Assembly (NCBI GenBank): GCA_903853735.1
Contig: CAINUH010000064.1
Span: 1-7,979 of the forward strand
Length of the DNA: 7,979 nucleotides
Reading direction: 5' to 3'
Source: an uncultured Desulfomonile sp.
Lineage (GTDB): Bacteria; Desulfobacterota; Desulfomonilia; Desulfomonilales; Desulfomonilaceae
Shown here: positions 1 through 6,595 of the stretch, in pieces
How positions within the stretch are numbered: the stretch's first letter is position 1
Layout: each line of letters opens with the position of its first letter
Notes under the pieces: model-generated
Databases searched by the model: none
What the model saw: only the letters and a program-made list of their open reading frames with translations
What the model was told of the DNA's origin: nothing
Translations under genes and position numbers: made by a program

Positions 1-519
1 CTCCCGGAGCGGAAACCCAAACACCCCATCCCATCTTCCTTGTCTCCCGGCATTGTCATGCCTTTCACGTGCCCGATCTGTTCGGGGAGAAATTAAGGCT
101 TATTAGCAGGATCAGCCAGAAATCGTCTTTGACAGAGCTATTTGGGCAATGTTACATCAAAACGGTATCCGTCGAACAGATGTTTCTCCCAAAAGGTTTG
201 AAGGGACAGGAATTCAAGCAACATACCTGGCATGACAAATTCGAATGACCCATAAAACCAAGTCGCAGCATTATGTTCCTTCATTCTACCTGAACCACTG
301 AGTAGATCAGGGCACACACCTAGTTTGTCTTTACGTTCTTCAAACGTCTAAAATCATACCTCTTGCAGCCTTGGCAATCGCCACGGACTACACCCACCTC
401 GACCAGCGTGGTCCAGTCACCGTTTCCAAGACATGCGATCAGGTCAAAAAGTCACGGAACAAGCGTTGGCCAGATCTTACCTCGCAAGAAGCGCTCTTTC
501 CGGTTCATTTTTCTACTCG
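1..519. other. Left-edge stretch without a convincing gene
   Basis: I see no recognisable gene, RNA or mobile element here. One plus-strand frame is open from base 3 to a TGA at 246-248 (81 sense codons, no ATG near its beginning). It could be the 3' end of a gene entering from the left, but its translation matches nothing I recognise. Another frame is open from base 1 to a TAA at 94-96 and contains a single CPIC; this is too short to call. Plus-strand ATG frames at 363-707 and 433-627 run antisense through the small exported-protein gene and look like shadows. A perfect inverted repeat, GACCA-gcg-TGGTC, lies at 401-413. No terminator with a T-tract is visible downstream of the minus-strand gene. 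Confidence 0.5.
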
Positions 520-753
520 CTAAATCCTCAGCAACCGCCCGTTCCTGTCCCGCACCTCAATTTGATTACCGCTGTGAGTCCCGATTTCCTTCAGGCTTCC
601 ATCAGGTCCGCGAACATCGGTGCTTGAACCATGCTGACTCCAGGTCTCCACCAGCCGATCATGAGCATCGCGCACCTGCTTGTTCTGGCCCCAGGCCGGA
701 CACGTGAACAACAAAACGATTGCCTGCACGACTATTGTCAGCCTCATCTTCAT
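520..753 (-). CDS. Small exported protein with 20-residue YD/RHS-like repeats
   Basis: This 77-residue protein has no function I can name. Residues 1-22 look like a Sec signal peptide: basic start (K2, R4), hydrophobic core about 6-17, and a probable signal peptidase I site after A20-W21-G22. C18 is preceded by Thr, so a lipobox is unlikely. The mature part holds three copies of a unit starting V-R at residues 27, 47 and 67, a period of exactly 20. Each has Leu at the eighth position; units 2 and 3 carry D/N-G before it (PDGSL, RNGRL), and units 1 and 2 share E at position 10 and G at 16. Period and D-x-x-G-R-L pattern resemble YD/RHS repeats and small secreted proteins seen in deltaproteobacteria. 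The role is unknown; periplasmic or extracellular location is inferred. It is divergent from the kor-hdr cluster. No strong ribosome binding site precedes the ATG at 753; the in-frame ATG at 747 is an alternative start. Confidence 0.65.
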   Translation of the reverse strand: MKMRLTIVVQAIVLLFTCPAWGQNKQVRDAHDRLVETWSQHGSSTDVRGPDGSLKEIGTHSGNQIEVRDRNGRLLRI

Positions 754-789
754 GGCTTGGATGCGGTTTGAAGTCGCCGGTTCTTGGCA

Positions 790-817
790 TTGACTAATGT
801 GGAGAATGATTTATAAT
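790..817 (+). promoter_or_regulatory. Sigma70-type promoter of the kor-hdr cluster
   Basis: TTGACT at 790-795 matches the -35 consensus in five of six positions. TATAAT at 812-817 is a perfect -10 box, and the spacer is 16 bases. Transcription would start near 824, leaving a leader of about 30 bases before the korD ATG at 855. It lies in the intergenic region shared with the divergent small gene and is the only strong promoter I see in the window. That fits one transcript through kor and hdr, although spacers of about 100 bases inside the cluster leave room for weaker internal starts. Confidence 0.7.
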
Positions 818-819
818 CA
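807..819. promoter_or_regulatory. Inverted repeat over the -10 box, possible operator
   Basis: TGATT (807-811), centre TAT, AATCA (815-819) form a perfect 13-base inverted repeat that overlaps the whole -10 hexamer. A protein bound here would block RNA polymerase, so it is a plausible repressor site. The arms recall the TTGAT/ATCAA half-sites of FNR/CRP-family regulators, but the spacing is one base longer than the FNR consensus. The A+T-rich -10 region also makes chance symmetry possible. Confidence 0.3.
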
Positions 820-841
820 AGGATTGAAGAGCTTATTAGGC

Positions 842-845
842 GGAG
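842..845 (+). promoter_or_regulatory. Ribosome binding site of korD
   Basis: GGAG, within AGGCGGAG, ends nine bases before the ATG at 855. It supports this start over the out-of-frame ATG at 797, which lies upstream of the predicted transcription start and could not be on the same transcript. Confidence 0.65.
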
Positions 846-854
846 ATAAACATT

Positions 855-1193
855 ATGACATTCTGGCGGCTACCGTTGGATGCCGAGGCCCATTCCATTC
901 CGCAAGGACAGGTTCATATTATAGACAACCGTTGCAAAGGATGCGGCTTCTGTATCGAATTCTGCCCCAACGAATGCCTCAAACAGAGCAAACGGTTCAA
1001 CGCAAAAGGATACCATCCGCCCGAACTCGTTTTCGATGCCGAGGACTGCGTCGAGTGCGGCCTCTGCAGTTTGATTTGTCCTGAATTCGCTATCTTCACC
1101 GAGCTGAAGGAAGCCAAGAAGATCACGGAGGATGACATCCAAAAGGTCACCACTCGTTACTCCCGGAAAGATAAGAGATATCTTAAGCGTTGA
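855..1193 (+). CDS. korD: 2-oxoacid:ferredoxin oxidoreductase, delta (ferredoxin) subunit
   Basis: This 112-residue protein is the ferredoxin-like subunit that takes electrons from the alpha-beta-gamma core of a 2-oxoacid oxidoreductase, probably 2-oxoglutarate-type, and hands them on. Two classical [4Fe-4S] motifs are complete: C27-x2-C30-x2-C33-x3-C37-P and C65-x2-C68-x2-C71-x3-C75-P. About 25 residues precede the first motif, and the C-terminus (residues 101-112) is strongly basic, ending in KRYLKR. The length is close to that of OorD of epsilonproteobacteria (about 113 residues). It is the first gene after the promoter, and a GGAG nine bases upstream supports the start. A 99-base spacer separates it from the alpha gene; position before alpha-beta-gamma matches the oorDABC order. 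A stand-alone ferredoxin is an alternative, but the operon context makes the delta-subunit call much more likely. Confidence 0.9.
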   Translation: MTFWRLPLDAEAHSIPQGQVHIIDNRCKGCGFCIEFCPNECLKQSKRFNAKGYHPPELVFDAEDCVECGLCSLICPEFAIFTELKEAKKITEDDIQKVTTRYSRKDKRYLKR

Positions 1194-1292
1194 AACCCGT
1201 GAGAAACTTGATCGGCCTAAACCATCCGAGATAGTCTATACCCCTTCAGTTGTCTCAAACTACCGAAGCATTGATAAGTTAGGATCAAAGAT

Positions 1293-2441
1293 ATGGCGGA
1301 CAAGGATGTTCTTAGCGGTGAGCATTTCATTCATGGTGACGCAGCATGTGCGGAAGGAGGTTTAGCGGCGGGTTGCCGGTTTTTCGCCGGGTATCCCATT
1401 ACCCCTGCCACAGAGGTGGCGGAGCGTATGGCCCGCCGGCTTCCTGAAATAGGCGGAGTCTACATTCAAATGGAAGACGAGATCGCATCAATGGCTGCGA
1501 TTCTGGGGGCGTCCTGGGGAGGAGTCAAGTCCATGACATCCACATCCGGTCCCGGCTTCTCGCTGATGATGGAGAATATCGGTCTCGGCATGATAACAGA
1601 GACTCCATGCGTCGTTGTGAACATCCAGAGAGGCGGCCCTTCCACTGGATTGCCCACCCTTGTAGGGCAGGCGGACGTCATGCAGGCTCGGTGGGGCTCT
1701 CACGGGGATTACGGCTGCATAGCATTGGCACCATCTTCGCCGCAGGATTGTTTTGACTTCACTCTCGATGCATTTAATCTTTCGGAAATTTACCGGCAGC
1801 CGGTTTTCGTCATGGCGGACGAAGTGGTGGGGCACATGACTGAGAAGGTAGTCATTCCCAAACGTGAAAATCTTCACATTGTCCAGCGCAGGACGCCCCA
1901 AGGCAAGCGAGAAGACTACCTGCCCTTTGACACGACCGGTCCTCTGCCTGCTCCAATGGCTGTTGCGGGTCAAGGCTACCATGTTCACGTTACAGGCCTT
2001 ACGCACGACGAGCGAGGATACCCGGTAATTACGGACGCCGTCCAGGAACGAAACGTGCGTCATATCGTGGACAAAATCAAAAAAAACGCCGACAAGATCA
2101 TTCGGGTCGAAGCCGTGGAACTCGAAGACGCAGAGGTTGTATTAGTGGCTTACGGCTGCACAGCACGTACCGCCAGGCAGGCAGTGGAGGATTTGAGAAA
2201 CCAAGGCCGAAAGGTCGGTTTGCTTCGACTCATAACATTGTGGCCGTTTCCTTCGACAATTGTCCGCTCTATGGCTCAAAGGGTAAAGGCCTTTGTGGTC
2301 CCTGAGATTAACTACGGACAAATTGCATACGAGGTGGAACGCACCGCACAAGGAAAAGCCGAAGTGATGCTGGTCGGCCTCATGGGAGGAGCTGTCCACA
2401 CTCCCGGCGAAATAGCGGAAGCGGTCGGCGAGTATCTGTAG
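1293..2441 (+). CDS. korA: 2-oxoacid (2-oxoglutarate-type):ferredoxin oxidoreductase, alpha subunit
   Basis: This 382-residue protein is the alpha subunit of the enzyme that converts a 2-oxoacid plus CoA to acyl-CoA, CO2 and reduced ferredoxin. The N-terminal pyrimidine-binding domain shows FAGYPITPATE at 31-41 (the YPITP motif), an acidic stretch QMEDE at 59-63 where the thiamine-activating glutamate lies, TSTSGPGFSLM at 82-92 and NIQRGGPSTGLPT at 110-122. These are typical of KorA/OorA. The C-terminal domain (about 270-382) contains LWPFP at 316-320 and VVPEINYGQIA at 335-345. The length matches separate KorA subunits (about 375-380), not the long fused pyruvate enzymes. AGGA at 1281-1284, eight bases before the ATG, is a modest ribosome binding site. 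2-Oxoglutarate is the likeliest substrate by similarity; related enzymes use branched-chain or other 2-oxoacids, and sequence alone does not settle it. Confidence 0.93.
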   Translation: MADKDVLSGEHFIHGDAACAEGGLAAGCRFFAGYPITPATEVAERMARRLPEIGGVYIQMEDEIASMAAILGASWGGVKSMTSTSGPGFSLMMENIGLGMITETPCVVVNIQRGGPSTGLPTLVGQADVMQARWGSHGDYGCIALAPSSPQDCFDFTLDAFNLSEIYRQPVFVMADEVVGHMTEKVVIPKRENLHIVQRRTPQGKREDYLPFDTTGPLPAPMAVAGQGYHVHVTGLTHDERGYPVITDAVQERNVRHIVDKIKKNADKIIRVEAVELEDAEVVLVAYGCTARTARQAVEDLRNQGRKVGLLRLITLWPFPSTIVRSMAQRVKAFVVPEINYGQIAYEVERTAQGKAEVMLVGLMGGAVHTPGEIAEAVGEYL

Positions 2442-2522
2442 ATGATGTCATTTTCTCTGCCTTAGTTGCCGTGAATAGCGTTGTCGCTACCAGGGAATCA
2501 TTGTTAAGTCTTGTCGGAATTT

Positions 2523-2526
2523 GGAG
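2523..2526 (+). promoter_or_regulatory. Ribosome binding site deciding the korB start
   Basis: GGAG ends five bases before the ATG at 2532. The longer frame begins at a TTG at 2511, which has no comparable site upstream, so the ATG is the preferred start. Confidence 0.6.
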
Positions 2527-2531
2527 CGCTG

Positions 2532-3455
2532 ATGAAAATACGTCTCAGAAAACTGGATCCATTCGACAAAGAGGCCGCGGACTCCGTTGTCAAGCAGGAC
2601 CACGGTCTGCATCCGGATGACAAATATTTGAAACCTGGGAGGATTCCTCACATCTGGTGCCCTGGGTGCGGTCTGGGAGTGGTCCTCACGACTTTCATCG
2701 ACGCTATCAGACGAAAAGGTTTGCCCGTAGACAAATGCGCAGTGGTATCGGGAATAGGATGTACAGGCCGTGTTGCGGGCTATCTGGACATGGACACGTA
2801 CCACACCACTCATGGAAGGGCCATTCCCTTTGCAACCGGACTCGCGCTGGTGAAACCTGACATGCACGTGACAGTTTTTTCCGGCGACGGCGATCTATTT
2901 GCCATTGGAGGCAATCACTTCATTCACGCAGCCCGCAGAAACGTTAACCTGAAGGTGCTCTGCGTCAACAACTTCAATTTCGGCATGACGGGAGGCCAAG
3001 TCGCCCCAACCACGCCTTTGGGAGCTATTACTTCAACGACACCTTTTGGAAACGCGGAGCCCGGTTTCAATCTTCCGTACCTTGCCCATGCAGCCGGAGC
3101 GGTATACGTGGCCCGCTGGACCACTTTTCATCCTCGGCAACTCGCTCATTCAATAGGTCAGACCCTTGACAAGAAAGGGTTCACTTTTATCGAGGCTATT
3201 GCTCCTTGTCCCACAGGTTACGGCAGGCCCAATAAGCTTGGCAGCGGGCTGGATGAAATGCGCTATTACAGGGACATGTCAGAGGTTCGAAATGGCGCCG
3301 ATCCCGGAGGAGCAACCATTCGACTGAAAGAAAAAATCTTGGTGGGAACTTTCGTTGATGTGGAACGGCCTGATTTCATGGAAAATTATCGAACAACCGT
3401 TCTCTCCAAGGCTATGGCAAAGGGTAAGAGCAAGGAAAAGGGCAGGACGGCATGA
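2532..3455 (+). CDS. korB: 2-oxoacid (2-oxoglutarate-type):ferredoxin oxidoreductase, beta subunit
   Basis: This is the thiamine-diphosphate-binding beta subunit, 307 residues from the ATG at 2532 (314 if the in-frame TTG at 2511 is used). Numbered from the ATG, the cofactor motif begins with GDGD at 118-121 and ends with NN at 146-147, followed by GMTGGQVAPTTP. Four cysteines placed as in the family can ligate the proximal [4Fe-4S] cluster: C43 and C46 in WCPGCG, C77 in GIGCTG and C226 in APCPTGYGR. The HTTHGRA segment after the third ligand is also typical of 2-oxoacid:ferredoxin beta subunits. An N-terminal extension of about 35 residues precedes the catalytic core, and the C-terminus is lysine-rich (AKGKSKEKGRTA). 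A 90-base spacer follows korA. The stop overlaps the start of korC by four bases (ATGA), indicating translational coupling of beta and gamma. Confidence 0.93.
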   Translation: MKIRLRKLDPFDKEAADSVVKQDHGLHPDDKYLKPGRIPHIWCPGCGLGVVLTTFIDAIRRKGLPVDKCAVVSGIGCTGRVAGYLDMDTYHTTHGRAIPFATGLALVKPDMHVTVFSGDGDLFAIGGNHFIHAARRNVNLKVLCVNNFNFGMTGGQVAPTTPLGAITSTTPFGNAEPGFNLPYLAHAAGAVYVARWTTFHPRQLAHSIGQTLDKKGFTFIEAIAPCPTGYGRPNKLGSGLDEMRYYRDMSEVRNGADPGGATIRLKEKILVGTFVDVERPDFMENYRTTVLSKAMAKGKSKEKGRTA

Positions 3456-4018
3456 ACGAAAAAAGGGAGATAAGACTGGCCGGGTTCGGAGGTCAGGGCA
3501 TAATACTTTCAGGTCACATTTTGGGCAAAGCAGCCTCGCTCTTTGAAAAGAAGAATGCGGTTTTCACTCAAAGCTACGGACCGGAAGCCAGAGGAGGCTC
3601 ATGCAGCGCGGATGTCATCATATCGGACGGGACGATACATTATCCCAAAGTGGAGAATCCTCATGTCCTTGTCCTGATGAGCCAAGGCGCTTTGAGCACA
3701 TACGGTCAATTCATCAGGCCAAACGGAATTCTGATCGTTGACGAAGATCTGGTCAAGCTCCCTCACGATCCCGGGGGAATAACAATTCACAGGGTCCCTG
3801 CCACTCGCATTGCCGAAGAAATGGGCCGGAAGATCGTGGCCAACATAGTTATCTTGGGAGCTGTAGCGGCTCTGGGAGGCGTAATAACATACGATGCCAT
3901 GAAAGAAGCAGTACTTTCATCAATACCTCCGGGAACCGAGGAATTGAACATGTCTGCTTTTAACAAGGGTTATGAATACGGTGTAAAGCTTGTGAAAAAA
4001 AAGGAAGCCTCTGCTTAG
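3452..4018 (+). CDS. korC: 2-oxoacid:ferredoxin oxidoreductase, gamma subunit
   Basis: This 188-residue gamma subunit completes the alpha-beta-gamma-delta enzyme. In the family, gamma contributes to CoA handling and to assembly of the dimeric core. Diagnostic motifs are GFGGQGI at 11-17, SYGPEARGGSCSADV at 41-55 and a terminal region with IPPGTEELNMSAFNKGYEYG at 158-177. The length agrees with KorG/OorC (about 180-190). Its ATG overlaps the korB stop by four bases, so it is co-translated with beta. The C-terminus ends KLVKKKEASA, another basic tail. A spacer of 126 bases without an obvious terminator separates it from the preferred start of hdrA. The same fold occurs in pyruvate and branched-chain 2-oxoacid enzymes, so substrate assignment rests on alpha and beta and remains probable only. 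Confidence 0.92.
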   Translation: MNEKREIRLAGFGGQGIILSGHILGKAASLFEKKNAVFTQSYGPEARGGSCSADVIISDGTIHYPKVENPHVLVLMSQGALSTYGQFIRPNGILIVDEDLVKLPHDPGGITIHRVPATRIAEEMGRKIVANIVILGAVAALGGVITYDAMKEAVLSSIPPGTEELNMSAFNKGYEYGVKLVKKKEASA

Positions 4019-4087
4019 GAATTCCAACAGTTGCAGGGAGTATCCTTTCAGGAAGCGTGGTTGTGAAAGTCTATCGGACGGCTTTGA

Positions 4088-4133
4088 CCGGGACTGTATC
4101 AAACCCGGCCCACGAGTGGCAATCCCGTGGAGG
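4088..4133 (+). promoter_or_regulatory. Tandem small hairpins and SD ahead of hdrA
   Basis: Two short inverted repeats lie side by side: CCGGG (4088-4092) with CCCGG (4104-4108), and CCACG (4110-4114) with CGTGG (4126-4130), each with an 11-base loop. The second stem takes in the first two bases of the Shine-Dalgarno sequence GGAGG (4129-4133) and the GTG at 4127. Folding could therefore limit hdrA translation. With stems of only five pairs, this is a weak proposal. There is no T-tract, so it is not an intrinsic terminator. Confidence 0.3.
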
Positions 4134-4144
4134 TTATAGTTCAA

Positions 4145-6595
4145 TTGAAAGACAAATTAGAAAAACCTGATACCCAGTTTCTGTCGAACGATCTCAGGAT
4201 CGGGGTCTATGTGTGCCACTGCGGGAAAAATATCGGTGGAACGGTCCGCTGCGAAGAAGTCGCCGAATACGCTGGACATCTTCCGGGTGTGGCGCTTGCT
4301 GTGGATTCACTGTACGCATGCTCCGAACCGGGGCAAGAGCAGATCAAGGCCGATATCAGGGAACACAAACTCAATAGAGTAGTAGTGGCATCGTGTACTC
4401 CAAGACTCCATGAGCCTACATTCCGGGCCGCGTGTGAAAGTGCAGGGCTAAACCCATATCTTCTCGAAATGGCCAATATCCGTGAGCACTGCTCATGGGT
4501 TCATCTTCACGATAAGGACCACGCAACAGCCAAAGCCAAGGATCTGGTAGGAATGGCCGTCAGTAGGGCCGCCAACCTTATGCCTCAGTTCGAATTGACA
4601 GTTCCGATTATCAGAAAAGCGATGGTGGTAGGAGGGGGTGTTGCGGGGATCCAGGCGTCTCTCGATATGGCCGACTCCGGCTACAAGGTTTACTTGGTGG
4701 AGCGCACCGGTAGTATCGGTGGCCGGATGGCCCAGATAGACAAGACGTTTCCCACTATGGACTGCTCAATCTGCATTTTAGCCCCCAAGATGAGCGAAGT
4801 GGGACGCCATCCGAACATCGACTTACTCACGCTGTCCGAGGTCAAGGAAGTCCAGGGTCACATCGGGAACTTCAGAGTCAAGATCCTGAAAAAGGCTCGT
4901 CATGTGAGTAAGGAATGCAGCGCATGCGGTGAGTGCATCCAAGCATGTCCTCAATTGGCTCCGGACGAGTTCAACGCAGGTCTTTCCATACGACGGGCAA
5001 TCTACATACCTTTTGCACAAGCGGTTCCTTCAAGATTCCTCATAGATATGAATCGGTGCCTTAACAATCAGGGCATAGTGGCTTGCGACAGGTGCTTCCA
5101 AGCCTGTACGCGCAAATGCATAGATTTCGCAGAACAAGATGAACTCTTGGACATTGAGGTAGGGACAATCGTAGTGGCAACGGGGGTAGACGTCTATGAT
5201 CCGACAGCTCTCACGGAACTTGGATACGGGAAATTCCCCAATGTTATCACTACACTAGAATTTGAAAGACTGATCAGCGCAGGCGGCCCATCAGGGGGAG
5301 AGCTTATTCGGCCTTCAGACCGCAAGAGGCCCGCCAAAGTGGCTTTCCTTCAGTGTATAGGCTCCAGGAGCAAGCGTAGCAATCCCTATTGCAGCAACGT
5401 CTGCTGCATGAATACAATCAAGGATGCGCTCTTGATCAAAGAACATTGGCCCGACACTGAGATCTACGTATTTTACCTCGATATTCGAGCATTCGGCAAA
5501 GGTTTCGAGGATCTGTTCCAGCGGGCACGTCGTGAAGGGGTCACGTTTGTCAGAGGCATCCCAGGCGAAATCATCGAGGACATTAATACCGGCGATCTCA
5601 CTCTTCTAGGCGAGAATACCCTTCTGGGAAGCCACTATCGACATTCGATGGACATGGTTATACTTTCCGTAGGAATAAAACCCCGCAAGGACTCAGGAAC
5701 ACTACAGCGACTGTTAAATCTCTCCGCCGACACGGACGGTTTCTATATGGAAGCCCATCCCAAGCTTCGTCCCGTGGATACCACGACGGGGGGCGTCTTC
5801 CTGGCCGGCGCGGCTGAAGGTCCGAAAGACATAAAAGATTCGGTGACCCAGGCTTCCGCTGCGGCTTCCCGGGCCAACATTCTGATGAGTAAAGGCGAGG
5901 TCAAGGTGCCGGCAATTACGGCAAGGATAGATTCCGGCAAGTGTACTGCGTGTGGCTTGTGCGCCAGGGTCTGTCCTTATCACGCAATCGAAGGGAACAA
6001 AGATCAGGGATACTTTCGTGTAATAGAGGCTGCCTGTCAAGGATGTGGGGCGTGTGTGCCGGAGTGCAGATTCGGGGCAATCGACCAGGCTCACTTCACG
6101 GAGGAACAGATAGTGGGCCAGATCGACAAAGCCCTTGAGGAAAATGCCCGCGAGAAGATCATTGCATTTGCTTGCAACTGGTGTTCCTATGCCGGCGCGG
6201 ACTTTGCCGGTGTTTCTCGAATCCAGTACCCTCACAACGTGCGCATTATACGGACAATGTGTTCAGCACGCGTTTCCCCTGGGTGGATTGAGAGGGCCTT
6301 TCTCAAGGGTGTAGGGGGTGTTCTGGTGTCAGGCTGTCATCCCTCCGATTGTCACTATAATAACGCAAACCAGAATACCGCACGCCGAATCGAAAAATTC
6401 TGGAGACGAATGGACAAGCTTGAAATCAACAAGGATCGGCTCAGGTTGGCCTGGGTATCTGCATCCGAAGGGGCACAGTTCGCAAGGGTAATCCAGGAAA
6501 TGGAAGAAGGCCTCAAAAAACTGACCCGTAAGAAGATCCTGGATGCCGTGGATAAGCTGAAGAAAACCCAATGCAAAAAGAGCGAGGCATCATGA
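4145..6595 (+). CDS. hdrA: HdrA-like flavoprotein with fused MvhD/FlpD domain
   Basis: This large cytoplasmic iron-sulfur flavoprotein is an HdrA, the flavin subunit at which electrons are split or merged, fused to an MvhD domain. The frame can begin at GTG 4127 (822 residues), but GGAGG at 4129-4133 favours TTG 4145 (816). Numbering here is from 4127. An N-terminal HdrA domain carries C30-H-C32, C65, C90 and C122. The FAD domain has GGGVAGIQAS at 169-178, GGRM at 198-201 and the HdrA signature MDCSICILAPKM at 211-222. An inserted ferredoxin has C264/C267/C270/C274 and C311/C320/C323/C327. YCSNVCC (421-427) lies in the second flavin half. A second ferredoxin follows (C606/C609/C612/C616 and C637/C640/C643/C647). 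Residues 675-800 are MvhD-like: ACNWCSYAGAD (682-692), MCSARV (711-716), GCHPSDCHY (736-744). The tail after 797 is lysine-rich. The fusion is known from archaeal HdrA2 and from anaerobic bacteria. The partner donating electrons is unknown; the adjacent kor genes suggest a 2-oxoacid oxidoreductase. Confidence 0.93.
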   Translation: MKDKLEKPDTQFLSNDLRIGVYVCHCGKNIGGTVRCEEVAEYAGHLPGVALAVDSLYACSEPGQEQIKADIREHKLNRVVVASCTPRLHEPTFRAACESAGLNPYLLEMANIREHCSWVHLHDKDHATAKAKDLVGMAVSRAANLMPQFELTVPIIRKAMVVGGGVAGIQASLDMADSGYKVYLVERTGSIGGRMAQIDKTFPTMDCSICILAPKMSEVGRHPNIDLLTLSEVKEVQGHIGNFRVKILKKARHVSKECSACGECIQACPQLAPDEFNAGLSIRRAIYIPFAQAVPSRFLIDMNRCLNNQGIVACDRCFQACTRKCIDFAEQDELLDIEVGTIVVATGVDVYDPTALTELGYGKFPNVITTLEFERLISAGGPSGGELIRPSDRKRPAKVAFLQCIGSRSKRSNPYCSNVCCMNTIKDALLIKEHWPDTEIYVFYLDIRAFGKGFEDLFQRARREGVTFVRGIPGEIIEDINTGDLTLLGENTLLGSHYRHSMDMVILSVGIKPRKDSGTLQRLLNLSADTDGFYMEAHPKLRPVDTTTGGVFLAGAAEGPKDIKDSVTQASAAASRANILMSKGEVKVPAITARIDSGKCTACGLCARVCPYHAIEGNKDQGYFRVIEAACQGCGACVPECRFGAIDQAHFTEEQIVGQIDKALEENAREKIIAFACNWCSYAGADFAGVSRIQYPHNVRIIRTMCSARVSPGWIERAFLKGVGGVLVSGCHPSDCHYNNANQNTARRIEKFWRRMDKLEINKDRLRLAWVSASEGAQFARVIQEMEEGLKKLTRKKILDAVDKLKKTQCKKSEAS

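Noticed and set aside
401..413. GACCA-gcg-TGGTC inverted repeat as an operator or terminator
   Set aside because: It is isolated, short, without a T-tract and not next to a promoter I can identify.
363..707. Plus-strand frame of 114 codons (and a nested one at 433-627)
   Set aside because: It runs antisense through the small exported-protein gene, has low-complexity Ser/Pro/Arg-rich content, no good ribosome binding site and no recognisable motif.
797..1084. Plus-strand frame overlapping korD
   Set aside because: Its ATG lies upstream of the predicted transcription start, and its frame differs from korD, which has intact ferredoxin motifs.
1488..2063. Minus-strand frame of 191 codons inside korA
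   Set aside because: It is a shadow of korA; the sense strand encodes clear family motifs throughout and the antisense product has none.
2476..2489. TAGCG/CGCTA hairpin between korA and korB as a terminator
   Set aside because: The stem has only five pairs and no run of T follows, so an intrinsic terminator is not supported.
4084..4089. TTGACC as a -35 box of an internal hdrA promoter
   Set aside because: No -10-like hexamer lies 15-19 bases downstream, where the sequence is G+C-rich.
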